From Incurvaria masculella (Eukaryota; Arthropoda; Insecta; Lepidoptera; Incurvariidae), in NCBI GenBank assembly GCA_946894095.1, contig OX335663.1:124001-188000 (forward strand): a stretch of 64,000 nucleotides of DNA, read 5' to 3'. Numbering within the stretch: position 1 is the stretch's first letter; each line of letters starts with the position of its first letter. Of the stretch, positions 23,105 to 34,199 are shown in pieces. The notes under the pieces were generated by a model that saw only the letters and a list, made by a program, of their open reading frames with translations, had not been told where the DNA came from and did not search any database. The translations under genes were made by a program, and so were the position numbers.

Positions 23105-23267
23105 GTACATTGGCAACTGGGGAACCACTATAGGTGGAACCGCACCATACCCTCACACACTTATGTACCTATTATGTCATTATTCTTTTGTCACCCCTCT
23201 CACGGTTATATCGTTGTAATTAAAGTACAAGCTTACATTAGTTCTTAGATTTACACCGTCGCTGTAC

Positions 23268-23362
23268 ATAATGTTTTGAAAACTTACGGTTTTGAACTTA
23301 CGAAACATGTCGGCCAAGCACGGCATTGCACACCGGAAAACCGTAAGTTTTCAAAACATTAT
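23268..23362. repeat. 26-bp inverted repeat with 43-base spacer
   Basis: ATAATGTTTTGAAAACTTAC... at 23268-23293 is repeated exactly inverted at 23337-23362, inside intron 10. Confidence 0.95.
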
Positions 23363-23464
23363 CAAGCTCACAATATCACAATTACCTAACTTCATTGAGG
23401 TCGTGGTCCACAGCTCGATTGTAGCCTTATCGCTAAACAATGTGTTACCTATGATTTGTTCCAG

Positions 23465-23522
23465 TCTTGTGAGAAGTTTACGGGCAAGGAGCGCAAGACA
23501 ATCGCCAATGATCGCATCTACG
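23465..23522 (+). CDS. LRP1: LRP1-like exon 11: end of YWTD propeller 1
   Basis: Acceptor TTTGTTCCAG; phase 0 in, 1 out (TACG|GTCAGT). Only 58 bases; SCEKFTGKERKTIA is the usual last strand of an LRP propeller. Exons 6-11 sum to 251 codons, the normal size of one propeller, so no exon seems missing. Confidence 0.85.
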
Positions 23523-23843
23523 GTCAGTTTAGTACTCTTGCTTATTCTTTGGTATAGCATCGCCTGTGTCCCGGCATTCAAAGCACGTTAAAATATAATA
23601 AATATAATACGCGATAATAATAAAATTTAATAATAATATAACAATAAATAAACTTATAAGGAATCAGACGATCCAATTTACCAAGGCAAATTACCATTTT
23701 ATGTGAAAAGCCGAGACAAATTCAGTGTGTCCGTCATTTATCCCTGGTACCATTAATTAACTTGTCTTTACTTTCTGTATCGAGCCAATTGCAAAGGTAT
23801 CGTACGGATGTATCTGTACTGTTGAAGTCTGTGATTGATCCAG

Positions 23844-23999
23844 GCGTGCACGCATACCATCCGGCGCTGATGCCGCAGCAAGCGCACGCATGCCAGCACG
23901 GGCTGTGCTCGGACCTGTGCCTGCTGCGTGGCAACGCGTCCTACACCTGCGTGTGCCCGGAGGACAAGCTGCTGGCCGGCGACAACCACACCTGTCACG
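23844..23999 (+). CDS. LRP1: LRP1-like exon 12: EGF between propellers
   Basis: Acceptor TTGATCCAG; phase 1 in and out (CACG|GTACTG). Encodes GVHAYHPALM then an EGF with six cysteines (CQHGLCSDLC...YTCVC...HTC). Two further copies follow downstream. Confidence 0.88.
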
Positions 24000-24052
24000 G
24001 TACTGCTCCCCTGTGTCGGTACTCTTAGAGATGTACAAATATACCACATGTA

Positions 24053-24335
24053 CTGATGCCGCAGCAAGCGCACGCATGCCAGCACAGGCTGTGCTCGGAC
24101 CTGTGCCTGCTGCGTGGCAACGCGTCCTACACCTGCGTGTGCCCGGAGGACAAGCTGCTGGCCGGCGACAACCACACCTGTCACGGTACTGCTCCCCTGT
24201 GTCGGTACTCTTAGAGATGTACAAATATACCACATGTGCTGATGCCGCAGCAAGCGCACGCGTGCCAGCACAGGCTGTGGTCGGACCCGTGCCTGCTGCG
24301 CGGCAACGCATCCTACACGTAGAATTACAAGCTGC
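24053..24335 (+). repeat. Two downstream copies of exon 12, 186-bp period
   Basis: The landmark CTGATGCCGCAGCAAGCGC occurs at 23867, 24053 and 24239. The second copy is nearly identical to exon 12 but lacks an in-phase acceptor. The third is truncated by a stop and deletions (TACACGTAG). Confidence 0.9.
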
Positions 24336-24570
24336 TCGCCACTTGACCACAATGAGACCTGAGCTTCATTGTCGACATCCCTTTGAAGTTTAATTCTCAA
24401 ACATGATACATTCTTATTTTACTGCATGAACATAATTGTTAAATTGAACTTAATTTTAAGAAGGTTTAAAAGGCAACTAGACAAAATCCTTTCAAACTGT
24501 ACTCTCGTGAATGAAAGTGTGTCATGGAATCAAAGTTATAAATTTCATCAAGATGTACATATGCCGACAG

Positions 24571-24714
24571 ACGCGGGGCGTCCGCAGTACCTGGTGGTAG
24601 CAGGCGGCGGCGCGGCGGTGCGCGTGCGCTACCGCACCCTCGGCCGCCTGCACTTGTCGTCCGTCAAGTTGCGGCTCGGCGCTGTCGACGCGCTCGCCTA
24701 CAATCAAGTGGATG
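24571..24714 (+). CDS. LRP1: LRP1-like exon 13: start of YWTD propeller 2
   Basis: Acceptor ATGCCGACAG; phase 1 in and out (GATG|GTTAGT). RPQYLVVAGGGAAVRVRYRTL gives the first strands. It heads a tandem array of related units. Confidence 0.85.
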
Positions 24715-24763
24715 GTTAGTCTCTGTCTCTCTCGCAACTGACGCTAACAACGCACGTGGTGAG

Positions 24764-25880
24764 GTCGCGGTACCTTGATGTGGCGGGCGACAGTGCGCGT
24801 GCGCTGCCGCACCCTCGGCCGCCTGCACGTGTCGTCCGTCAAGTTGCGGCTCGGCGCTGTCGACGCGCTCGCCTACAATCGAGTGGATGGTTAGTCTCTG
24901 TCTCTCTCGCAACTGACGCTAACAACGCACGTGGTGAGGTCGCGGTACTTTGATGTGGCGGGCGACAGTGCGCGTGCGCTGCCGCACCCTCGGCCGCCTG
25001 CACGTGTCGTCCGTCAAATTGCGGCTCGGCGCTGTCGACGCGCTCGCCTACAATCAAGTGGATGGTGGGTCTCTGTCTCTCTCGAAACTGACGCTAACAA
25101 CACACGTGGTGAGGTCGCGGTACCTTGATGTGGCGGGCGACGGTGCGCGTGCGCTACCGCACCCTCGGCCGCCTGCACGTGTCGTCCGTCAAGTTGCGGC
25201 TCGGCGCTGTCGACGCGCTCGCCTACAATCAAGTGGATGGTTAGTCTCGGTCTCTCTCTCAACTGACGCTAACAACACACGTGGTGAGGTCGCGGTACCT
25301 TGATGTGGCGGACGAAGGTGTGCCTGCGCTACCGTACCCTTGGCCACCTGCACGTGTCGTCCGTCAAGTTGCGGCTCGGCGCTGTCGACGCGCTCGCCTG
25401 CAATCAAGTGAATGGTGAGTCTCTGTCTCTCTCGCATCTGACGCTAACAACACACGTGGTGAGGTCGCGGTACCTTGATGTGGCGGGCGATGGTGCGCGT
25501 GCGCTACCGCACCCTCGGCCGCCTGCACTTGTCGTCCGTCAAGTTGCGGCTCGGCTCTGTCCACGTGCTCGCCTACAATCAAGTGGATGGTGAGTCTCTG
25601 TCTCTCTCGCAACTGACGCTAACAACACACGTGGTGAGGTCGCGATACCTTGATGTGGCGGGCGACGATGCGCATGCGCTACCGCACCCTCGGCCGCCTG
25701 CACGTGTCGTCCGTCAAGTTGCGGCTCGGGCTGTCGACGCACTCGCCTACAATTAAGTGGATGGTTAGTCTCTGTCTCTCTCGCAACTGACGCTAAGAAC
25801 ACACGTGGTGAGGTCGCGGTAATTTGATGTGGCGGGCGACCGTACGCGTGCGCTAACGCACCCTCGGCCGACGCCACAAT
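24764..25880 (+). repeat. Tandem array of exon 13 copies, 175-bp period
   Basis: Six further units follow exon 13 and end in a truncated one near 25880. Each contains TCTCTC tract, CTGACGCTAAC, an AG, the exon body (RLHVSSVKLRLGAVDALAYN-like) and a GT donor after GATG. Read from the AG before GTCGCGG, units 2-6 stay open and in phase 1/1 (for example 24764-24889). Unit 7 has a 1-base deletion. The first strands differ from exon 13 because of an 8-base loss upstream. Confidence 0.9.
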
Positions 25881-25942
25881 CGTCACTGTAAGTGTTAGCA
25901 AGCCATGTTAAGGAACTTCATGGAAAATGGTGCTTGTTACAG

Positions 25943-26068
25943 AGGTGCTATACATGTACGACGAGACACTCAAGTCCATCCACTACCTGCGCATGAGCGA
26001 CTTCGAGCTGGGCGTGAGCGGTGTCCTCGTCTCCGAAAGTCTTCAAGCAGTCGAGGATATGGCCTACG
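25943..26068 (+). CDS. LRP1: LRP1-like exon 14: YWTD propeller 2
   Basis: Acceptor CTTGTTACAG; phase 1 in and out (TACG|GTACGC). EVLYMYDETLKSIHYLRM is a blade strand pair. Confidence 0.82.
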
Positions 26069-26069
26069 G

Positions 26070-26678
26070 TACGCTACCTCTTTCTATAACACTTATACTC
26101 CTGAACCTATATTGCGTTGCGCTTTCCCTGCTACTTGCATAAACGTTTTGAGGATAAACAGAATAAAAGATATACTTCAGTTACTTCCTTTAGGAATCAG
26201 GCCATCCGGTAGTCTTCAAAGGCTAGGCTCCAATTCCAACAACTCCCTATGCGGGCTCGCTTGTAAAATCACCATCTATCAAAATCACACTTACATAGAA
26301 CACGCTGGGCTTCCCGCAAACCCACTTTAACCCCATTTCTACTCCTCGCTAGTGTACAGGCCTAGTGAATAGACTAACCGCCAACTCGTAGATACAGACT
26401 TTCGGCCGTTGCTTTCGGCAGGTTTGATTCCCGAATCCCCTCAATATATAACCGGTTTGCTCAACCATTGCAAATATTATATACAGGACCACACTCTGTT
26501 TTATTAGAATGGTGGGTAAACGTAAAATGTAAGTATCTCTTTCGAGCGCACTTATGGCACTGTCGTGTCTGCCCCTGCTCCGCCTTCACCTCCAACATCG
26601 AGACAATGCGACACACCTGTCGCATTGTCTCGCCATATTGGTCTGTGCCTCGCTCGTCGCAACTTGTGGTGTCGGCAG
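26070..26678. other. Intron 14 with a 15-bp hairpin
   Basis: 26599-26632 is a perfect hairpin (CGAGACAATGCGACA, 4-base loop, inverse). No gene or known repeat otherwise. Confidence 0.5.
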
Positions 26679-26823
26679 ACTGGGTGTCGGGCGCGCTGTA
26701 CTGGGTGGACTCGGGCCGGCGCACGCTAGAGGTGTGGTCCACGCTCTCCTCGCAGCGCGCGCTGCTCTACAAGTTCACCGGCGACGAGGTGCCCATTGCA
26801 ATCTGCGCGCTTCCGCATTACGG
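26679..26823 (+). CDS. LRP1: LRP1-like exon 15: YWTD propeller 2
   Basis: Acceptor GTCGGCAG; phase 1 in, 2 out (TACGG|GTCAGT). Contains DWVSGALYWVDSG. A decayed copy of its 3' end and donor follows at 26862-26928. Confidence 0.87.
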
Positions 26824-26861
26824 GTCAGTGTCCAAACCACAAAAAAAATAGCGCACTAGTC

Positions 26862-26928
26862 AAGATGCTCACTGGTGAAAAGGTGCCGATCGATGTCTAC
26901 GCGTTGCCGCACTACTTGTCAGTGTGTA
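26862..26928 (+). repeat. Decayed copy of exon 15 3' end
   Basis: TCACTGGTGAAAAGGTGCC...CGTTGCCGCACTACTTGTCAGTG parallels TCACCGGCGACGAGGTGCC...TTCCGCATTACGGGTCAGTG. Confidence 0.75.
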
Positions 26929-26929
26929 A

Positions 26930-27450
26930 TGTAAATGCGTTTGTGTTGTCGGTTGGCTGGTGTTGTCATTATTCCTACTTTTGTATACGAGAAACAAACT
27001 TTGCGATGGAGCCGTTCGCGAGCTAATATCATAATTACAAGTGCTTTCATAATTATAGCTCAGTGCGGCGCACTCTGCTGCCACAAGCTGATATGTGAAG
27101 CATTTCGCATTCACGGGATAGGTAGATGTTATGTAGTGACTGTATTTGCTGTAGATACCCTGAAATTATTGCATCGCTCGCCTTTTCATGAAATCTGACG
27201 GGGCGTTAGCCATAAAATTGGTTGACATATGTTAATGCGTAATAGGGATGAAATAAAACTCGGATCAAACTTTATGGCAACACAAATGATAGGTCAGCGG
27301 TATAGGTAAAGTGTTTCCCAGCGCAAGCTCGAATAGCTAGTCTGAAACTAGCTAAAACGTTTGGTCACTGCTGTAGATTTAATTAAATCCGCTATTTAGA
27401 GTCATAGAGAGTTGTTTAGTTACTTTGAATTATTTCTTGTCTTTGCCCAG
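26930..27450. other. Intron 15, nothing recognised
   Basis: AT-rich unique sequence without gene or repeat I recognise. Confidence 0.4.
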
Positions 27451-27554
27451 TCGGCTGCTGGTAGCTGTGAGGGACCACAGAGACGCAATACACATCGACT
27501 CGTTTGCAGCTAATGGTACCGAGCGCAAGCACATTTTCGAGCATGGATTCAAAG
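27451..27554 (+). CDS. LRP1: LRP1-like exon 16: YWTD propeller 2
   Basis: Acceptor TTTGCCCAG; phase 2 in, 1 out (AAAG|GTGCGT). RLLVAVRDHRDAIHIDSF. Confidence 0.82.
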
Positions 27555-27924
27555 GTGCGTTATGGTACCTTCACTGCTACGGCACCCGAATAGATTTCAC
27601 CGAAATTGTAATCCTAATCTTAATTTACTTTGATGTACCAAGACATATTGATGGCATACCGATCTTCCTCAGTGACCCTTGTCCACATCGATCCACCCTA
27701 ACAGCGATACAACCTTTAACAGATCCATCCATACACCAACTCATCCCATACCCGTGGTGGGTACCGCCTATTAACCTGAACTACCTGAACTAACCTGAAC
27801 TAACCTGAACCTACTTAGTTCAGTACTTACGCCTACTCATCCACACACCGTTCCATCTAATACCAACGCATCCTCACACCAACTCAGGATGGGTTTCCAT
27901 TCCATTCCATTCCATTATCTTTGA

Positions 27925-28195
27925 TTGGACATGGATGTCTAATGCCACACCTACACATACCGTCATGATATTACCTAGTCCAATACACTACATAGGAACT
28001 CGGTTCCATGCTAGGCACCTTTCTAATAATCACGGCTATATTGAATCGGATAGATAACACGAATAATTTTCATTGCCACTTTGACCAACGTTCATTTAAT
28101 GCAATGTTACCAACCCGGGTGGTATTGGCCCTATCATCAAGTCCTTAATTGAGAAAGGAATGTATGTGGAATCCGAAGCACGAACAACGAATCCC
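27925..28195 (-). repeat. tRNA-derived SINE, degraded, reverse
   Basis: About 70-75% like the 7105 copy by eye, so older than most of the others. It lies in intron 16. Confidence 0.6.
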
Positions 28196-28376
28196 TTTGT
28201 TATTCTCACACTGACACTCACCATCCTCACACCGGCTCATCCACACAAATTATTTATCACAGCTCTTTCTACATCACATATAGCCATAGGATTTTTAACC
28301 AGATATCTAAATCACTTTCTCAGGCAATTTACATGAGATTGAAAAATGAACTGATAATATGTCTGAATGTGCGCAG

Positions 28377-28469
28377 GCCCACAAGTCCGCATCCGTTACG
28401 ACTCGGAGGTCGACAGAATCTTCATCTCCGACTCCGGCCACGGAAACATCGAAAGCGCGCACGCTGAAG
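28377..28469 (+). CDS. LRP1: LRP1-like exon 17: YWTD propeller 2
   Basis: Acceptor GTGCGCAG; phase 1 in and out (GAAG|GTGAAT). PQVRIRYDSEVDRIFISDSGHG, 31 codons, the counterpart of the short exon 10 in propeller 1. Confidence 0.82.
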
Positions 28470-28828
28470 GTGAATGTCACTGCTGTCAAGTCTCAACATT
28501 TTTGGAATGAGAATGAAAAGCATTAAGCTTATTTGATGATATAACAGTTATTGTGTGAATGTGTACACACATACTATTTCAAGTCTTTGTAAATACAATC
28601 GTCGCACTATGAAAAAGTAATAGTAAAGCACAGGTTGACATAGCAGCTTCAGGCAAGCTCTTGCTCGTGGGTTCTGATGCGGAAGATCCCAGCACTGTCT
28701 TCAAATCCGGCGCTTTGTATCTTTGAGGCACAAGGCCTCTTATTCTGGATGGCACTGCTCTTATGACCGCTTTTCTTACTTTTTTATTTGTTAAGGTGCC
28801 AATCATAGATTCTATCAGTACAGTTCAG

Positions 28829-29011
28829 ACATATTGAAGGTTGTTGGTGACACAGGAACGGGTCGTGAGCGGTTCCGCGAGCCGTCGACGTCGGTGTGGT
28901 CGGTGGCGGCCGCGGGCGCTCAGCTGTTCTGGACCAACCGTCGCTCTACCAACCTGTACTGGTCTAACACGCACGAGGCTGGCAACGCTCCCAGCCGTCG
29001 CCTAAAGCTCG
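28829..29011 (+). CDS. LRP1: LRP1-like exon 18: YWTD propeller 2
   Basis: Acceptor CAGTTCAG chosen because it alone restores phase 1 and avoids an in-frame TGA; phase 1 out (CTCG|GTTCGC). Contains TGTGRERFREP and LFWTNRRSTNLYWSN. Confidence 0.78.
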
Positions 29012-29407
29012 GTTCGCTCATTTCTACTACTATATTAGCTATATCGTTATGCAAGAACTCAGTAAATTCGCTTCAAATTCTTCAAATGTTTCTGAAATAA
29101 ATGCGTTTTTTTATTTTCACCGATATCTTGTCAAAATGTCGGAAATTCACGTCACTTTTCATGTCACTGCGCTCAGTACCAGGGACTGAACCGGCGTAAA
29201 ATGTGAAAAAATCTCTGAGGGAACTACTTAGATCAATTCTGCACCAGTCCGAAATGGACGCCAAATATTCGAGCGAAGACGGTATGACATAAACGCTTCA
29301 GATCGGTGCAGAATTAGTCGATTTTTCTCAAGTATTTTCTCCCATACGCCGGTTACCCCTCAGTTCGTCTTCACGGCCTCGAGCCCTTAAAGTGCGCTTC
29401 ACTGCAG

Positions 29408-29535
29408 ACGTGTTCACGGAGCACACGACGCTACACCTGGTGAGCGTGACGCCGGCGCCGAGCGGTGACACGCTCCAGGCGCACCCCTGCCGCAGCCACA
29501 CCGACCCCGCGCCCTGCTCTCACATCTGTGTCCAG
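29408..29535 (+). CDS. LRP1: LRP1-like exon 19: end of propeller 2 and start of EGF
   Basis: Acceptor CACTGCAG; phase 1 in, 0 out (GTCCAG|GTCAGC). Ends HPCRSHTDPAPCSHICVQ, the first half of an EGF completed by exon 20. Confidence 0.82.
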
Positions 29536-29604
29536 GTCAGCAGATCTCGGTATCTTTCGCTTCCATCGAACTATCTTCTAGGATTATTTCTTCACGATCG
29601 GCTT

Positions 29605-29998
29605 CTTGGGCGGCTCGTGGCTCAGTGGCGCAGGAATCGCCTTGTTTGCCAGAGGTCTGGGTTAAAATCCTCGCCCCGTTCATCTCTCTTTCCGAGTTAG
29701 ATAAGCGCATTTCGTCTCGAGTGCGAACTGTCCCATGGTTCGGAACCTATGTAATGTATGTTTTCCCTTACTAGGTGGTAGGGTTAAACTCGACCGGTTC
29801 GGTAGAATCGCATTTGATGGGAAGCTGGTCGAAGTGGCAATGAAAAATTTCCGAGTTTTCAAATCAGTGTGCGACAATGTTGTCGTGTTCATAAAGGGAA
29901 GGTACTGGCACGGCACCTAATTCCTTCGGGATTGCGGTTTGTTGGGCTAATATCATGACTGTGGGTGTAACATTAGCCATCCATGACCAGTTACATAA
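29605..29998 (+). repeat. tRNA-derived SINE, forward, moderately degraded
   Basis: Starts GGCGGCTCGTGGCTCAGTGGCGC and ends CAGTTACATAAACAGAAAC; box B is eroded (GGTTAAAATCC). Confidence 0.75.
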
Positions 29999-30320
29999 AC
30001 AGAAACATGTGCGGTCGGGAAACCCGCGACAGGAATGAAGTTTCCTTATGCTTTTTCTTCAATTGCGAATGTAATTCGATATGGAAATTTAGACTGTTTA
30101 TTGACTTCAACATCGTTTCCTATTTTACAAACAACTGAACAAATGTCACCAACTGATGAATGCCCGGAACTCAAACCGGCCGAGCGCGAGGCCGAGCGTG
30201 ATGCTCGTCGGCTCGAATATCTATGCTGATACGACATTCGTGTGCGTGCGTGGAGGGGCATAAAGCTTTTTCCATACCTGACGATTTCTATTCTACGACG
30301 AGCGTCGTGTGTCCCGACAG

Positions 30321-30558
30321 ACGCGGCGTCACATCCCCGCCACGAGCGCCGACGCCGCCGCCGCCGGCTCGCAGGAGTACGCGTGCCTGTGCCCGAGCGG
30401 GCTGTTCCTGCAGCGCGGGAGCGGCGCGTGCGAGGAGCGTGTCGCGTGCGCCGCGAGCCAGCTCTACTGCCACAGAGACAACGTGTGCGTGGACGCGTCG
30501 CGCCGCTGCGACGGCAAGCCCGACTGTCCGCACGGGGACGACGAGGAGGATTGCACCG
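30321..30558 (+). CDS. LRP1: LRP1-like exon 20: EGF end and LDLa 5 (cluster II, 1)
   Basis: Acceptor GTCCCGACAG; phase 0 in, 1 out (ACCG|GTGAGA). Finishes the EGF (YACLCPSGLFLQ) and encodes a complete LDLa (CAASQLYC...CVDASRRCDGKPDC...DDEEDC). Confidence 0.87.
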
Positions 30559-30564
30559 GTGAGA

Positions 30565-31347
30565 TGTCGTCCGCTTCCATTGCAGCTCGACCTTGTCACC
30601 CTTGTCCATTACTCCGATCGTAATTATAAACACACTGTGCATTTAGCTGAGAAAATGTTTAGCAGCATTCAATTCGTAAGTAACCCAGGAGAGGCATTCA
30701 CGGGCTCTACGTCAAAAAACAGACTCTAAGTCGAAGCTTAGGTTGAAGTCGCCAATCAATATAACCTTACCCCAAAAATATATAAAATAGAAGTTAATTA
30801 ATCCCATTAAACAATATTTTAACAATTCAGCTATGGGTGGAGGAGGGAAATCTTTCACTGAAACATTATTGACTTTGGGGTCAATCGTAACCCACAACGA
30901 GTTTTACCACCTGTTAGGCATTGTTTTCAGCAACGAAAATAACTTCAGAAGGCCGTCCCTCTGTTATTTTCCTGATTCAAATGTCCTTAAAGATAATGTA
31001 ATAATTTAAAGATAAAAATATCTAAATCGCCCCCTCGCTCCCGGTACCCTCACACCGGCGCACGCGCGCATACAACAAAAGGCCACGCAATCATATGGTA
31101 TATAACATATTATCGTAAGTGTGTCAGTTTAGCTACAGTAAGGTTTGCGCAGTACACGATATCGTTACATGAAAGTTGACGCCACACCTCAGCCGAATCT
31201 CAAGTAAGACGTTAATCTGATTCACATCAAAGTTCACATCTCAATTTATTTTGACGATGGACAGGGTGTGCTGGCAACGTAGGGTTACTCGAACCAACCA
31301 GGAAGGTCGTGGGTACGCATCAGTGAGAGATGCTATTACGTGTGCAG
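30565..31347. other. Intron 20, nothing recognised
   Basis: AT-rich; several short frames without domains. No repeat recognised. Confidence 0.4.
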
Positions 31348-31482
31348 ATGCGGTGACGCACGCGTGCGGAGCGGGCAAGTTCACGTGCGGCAGCGGCGAG
31401 TGTGTGGGGTCGCGCCGCCGCTGCGACCTGCGCGTCGACTGTGCGGACGCGTCGGACGAGGCCGACTGCGGCGCCCACCGCG
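31348..31482 (+). CDS. LRP1: LRP1-like exon 21: LDLa 6 (cluster II, 2)
   Basis: Acceptor TGTGTGCAG; phase 1 in and out (CGCG|GTCAGT). CGAGKFTCGSGECVGSRRRCDLRVDCADASDEADC. Confidence 0.87.
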
Positions 31483-31547
31483 GTCAGTACGACACATCTC
31501 TCTACCTTTCTACACCCTGCTCAAAGAGCGGTGTGGTGCAGTAATAT

Positions 31548-31605
31548 TTGCGGACGCAGCTACGCACGTGCACAAAACTTCACGTGCCGCAGCCGCGAGC
31601 AGCAC
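31548..31605 (+). repeat. Decayed copy of exon 21 start
   Basis: GACGCAGCTACGCACGTGC...TTCACGTGCCGCAGCCGCGAG parallels the start of exon 21 (GATGCGGTGACGCACGCGTGC...TTCACGTGCGGCAGCGGCGAG). Confidence 0.75.
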
Positions 31606-31663
31606 AATACACCTCTCTTCTAGATCTTTACATCATGTTGTTACTGTTTATGTGTCGGCACAG

Positions 31664-31817
31664 AGGAGAGCGCGGCGCGCTGCACGGAGCAACAGCTGCA
31701 GTGCGAGGATGGCACATGCGTGGACCGCCAACTGGTGTGCGACGGCTCTCCGGACTGCCTCGATGGGAGCGACGAGTACAACTGCGCCACCATCAGCTGC
31801 GAACACGACCAGTTTCA
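31664..31817 (+). CDS. LRP1: LRP1-like exon 22: LDLa 7 and start of LDLa 8
   Basis: Acceptor GTCGGCACAG; phase 1 in, 2 out (TTTCA|GTCAGT). Complete LDLa CTEQQLQC...DCLDGSDEYNC, then ISCEHDQF begins the next, split by the intron. Confidence 0.85.
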
Positions 31818-32076
31818 GTCAGTCAACACTCCCATGCAATTTGTTTGATTGTTTGAATAGTTCCATGTATACGGCATATTGTATAAGGCTTGGGCACCTT
31901 AAGAGGTCCTGGCGTGCGCCATATGCCAAGCTTAAAATTAAAAAAAAACGTTGACAACGGCTTGTCCGTACTACTCACCTCTCTACAATAAGTAAGTTGG
32001 AATAACCACTCCAGAAGAGGTCTTGTAACATACATATGTAGGTATATATCGTAATGCATTCCACTGGTACACCCAG

Positions 32077-32165
32077 ATGCGGCGACGGCATCTGCCTACC
32101 AGCGGCATGGGAGTGCGATGGCCAGAACGACTGCGAAGATGCCTCTGACGAGCACCAACACTGCG
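32077..32165 (+). CDS. LRP1: LRP1-like exon 23: rest of LDLa 8
   Basis: Acceptor TACACCCAG; phase 2 in, 1 out (TGCG|GTGAGC). [25 protein letters not shown]. Confidence 0.85.
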
Positions 32166-32289
32166 GTGAGCCACCCAACATGCCAACAGCGTGAAGTATC
32201 TTGGCGTACATTTGGACAAATGTCATAGCGTACCAGGAACATTGAAATAATAAAAGGTTTTGAACGAAACTCTCCCTACAGAATTTATT

Positions 32290-32560
32290 TATTTATTTAT
32301 TTGCCTGCAATGGCTGATGGGAAGATTCTCAATACTAAGCTTTACAACAAACTTCTCCTGTACTAGGCCAACATAAAACCAGTTCGGATCTATGTATGTA
32401 TGGCATACAGACGTGGGGGACTGCCAGTAATAGTTATTAACATTGAAATCTTGCTACTATTTCAAAACAAAATTTTGCGCGACGTAGCAAATGCACCATG
32501 GTTTGCAAAAAACTCAGAAATCCACGAATAACTATCTGGCTGTAAACACTTTGAGAGGAG
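32290..32560 (+). pseudogene. Jockey-like LINE remnant (C-terminal domain)
   Basis: Broken frames read like the tail of a jockey-clade ORF2 (INIEILLLFQNKIL... NAPWFAKNSEIHE after frameshifts). A (TTTA)n run precedes it. No catalytic residues remain. Confidence 0.5.
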
Positions 32561-32820
32561 ATTAGATGGCACGAAAAGAGCTGCTAGCGAGCAGTTCCCC
32601 TCACACGCCATACATACAAATAGAAGATCTGCTTGTGGTAGACAAACCCATTACAGGTGGAAAAATACACAAAAAAAAACTGGACCGAAAAACACGACGT
32701 TCCACAGGTAGTACGGTACAAAATGCTACTTTATATCGTCAAATTTAATCACTCACTTGCCTGTTCACGGTAACCGCACTGTTATTATGACCAAAATGTC
32801 GCTTAATTGCGGCATCGCGC

Positions 32821-32882
32821 ACACCGTTGCTGTACAGGATTGTAATGAGTAACGTACTCATTACAATCATTAGCAACGGTGT
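32821..32882. repeat. Interrupted 11 + 13-bp hairpin just upstream of exon 24
   Basis: ACACCGTTGCT (32821-32831) pairs with AGCAACGGTGT (32872-32882). Inside it, ATTGTAATGAGTA (32839-32851) pairs with TACTCATTACAAT (32855-32867) across a 3-base loop. Confidence 0.9.
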
Positions 32883-32930
32883 AAACCTTAGAACACATGA
32901 GCATTACGTATGATGGTGGTGTATGCGCAG

Positions 32931-33085
32931 CGAAACGACAGGAGGCCGCTGCGCCGGCATGCAACGAGGGCGAGCTGCGCTGCGGTGACGGACGCTGCGT
33001 GCCGGAGTCGCGCCGCTGCGACGGGCACGTCGACTGTGACGACGCCACAGACGAGGATGACTGCCCCATTATCCCACTCGCCTCA
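32931..33085 (+). CDS. LRP1: LRP1-like exon 24: LDLa 9 (cluster II, 5)
   Basis: Acceptor TATGCGCAG; phase 1 in, 0 out (GCCTCA|GTAAGT). CNEGELRCGDGRCVPESRRCDGHVDCDDATDEDDC. Confidence 0.87.
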
Positions 33086-33089
33086 GTAA

Positions 33090-33431
33090 GTATTGTGTCA
33101 GACTCATCTCCTCTCCCAAGCTATATCCATCCACTCTTTTAGGCATCATAGTGTAACTAGTCGACAAACACCAACACTTAACAATTATCACTTTATTTCA
33201 AGAGTTATTAACAGCTCTCACTTTTATTACGCGTCGATCCGTCACTTCCACTGAGATTGATCTCTGTGGTTGCTTCGAACACTAAACAGTTTGTTGTGAA
33301 CCGTCCCGAGTCTATCTATCGCTCCCAAAGAAGAACTGCCGGCCCCCTGTGCTCGGGCACCTTTTGTAAGGGTGGAGTTTCTCACTATATCCACCGAATT
33401 CTAGGTGCATTTACGTGGCTGGTAGGCCTAT
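33090..33431. other. Intron 24, 5' part
   Basis: Unique sequence up to the large inverted repeat; no gene seen. Confidence 0.4.
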
Positions 33432-34013
33432 TAGTACGAGAGCGGACCGTAGTCAACCCTACGTCATCGAGTAACAACATGGGACCCATTTGTGGTTGTG
33501 CGGATTAGAATAGGCTTCCTAAAAATACTAGGTTGCCTGACCCAAACCTGGAACGTTTTGTGCAGTAGGTAATATTAAATCACTTTTTTGGTAGAATTTA
33601 ACGTCATCGAGTAACAACATGAGACCTAGCACAATCGGTAAAGGTCATCAAGAAAAGCTAAAAAAAAGTAGGTTGGCTCGTCCTACCCTGGCACGTTCTG
33701 AGGTTGGCCGGTTTTAAAATGTCGAAAAATAAAAAAAAATACGTCATCGAGTAACAAGATGACAATACCACCATTCGATAGTCCTATGAACATACTTCAT
33801 AAAAAAATTAGGTTGGCTGCCCTCAGCCTGGCAGGTTTCCTACGCGGCCATGTTGAACGTCGGATGCGCCCAGTTCTTATATTCATCAATTGTTAAATTA
33901 ATATAATATAACAGTTTTGTGATATGTATATCTATAAACCGGTGATGTTTTTATTGATCTGAACTCACGTTGGATAGGTAAAAAAAAAACAAAATGAAAT
34001 ATTTGTGATATAT
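33432..34013 (+). repeat. Left arm of a 9-kb inverted-repeat structure
   Basis: About 580 bp that recur inverted at 41805-42381. The outer part is three diverged 140-bp units, each starting ACGTCATCGAGTAACA (33461, 33601, 33741) and holding a TAGGTTGSCT...GG(A/C)A(C/G)GTT block. Confidence 0.9.
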
Positions 34014-34199
34014 TGATAGTTTGCGTGCAATGGTTGCAAAAAAAATCATTTCAACAAATATTTTTCTTCTGTCGCTCAAGATACAACTAAATACATCCAA
34101 TAAATTGTAAATCTCGCATTAGAGCAACTCAAAATATTTTTACCACGCAATAAGAAGTCTGTCACTTTTGAATCTGTTAAAGTCCATATGGGGCAGTAT

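Noticed and set aside
23757..24400. About 200-residue minus-strand frames opposite exon 12 and its copies
   Set aside because: Created by GC-rich tandem copies of an EGF exon; Cys/Arg composition reflects the reverse complement.
24522..25901. Repeated minus-strand and alternate plus-strand frames (MRERQRLTIH... and RYLDVAGD...)
   Set aside because: They are by-products of the 175-bp exon array; no domain, and they end at unit borders.
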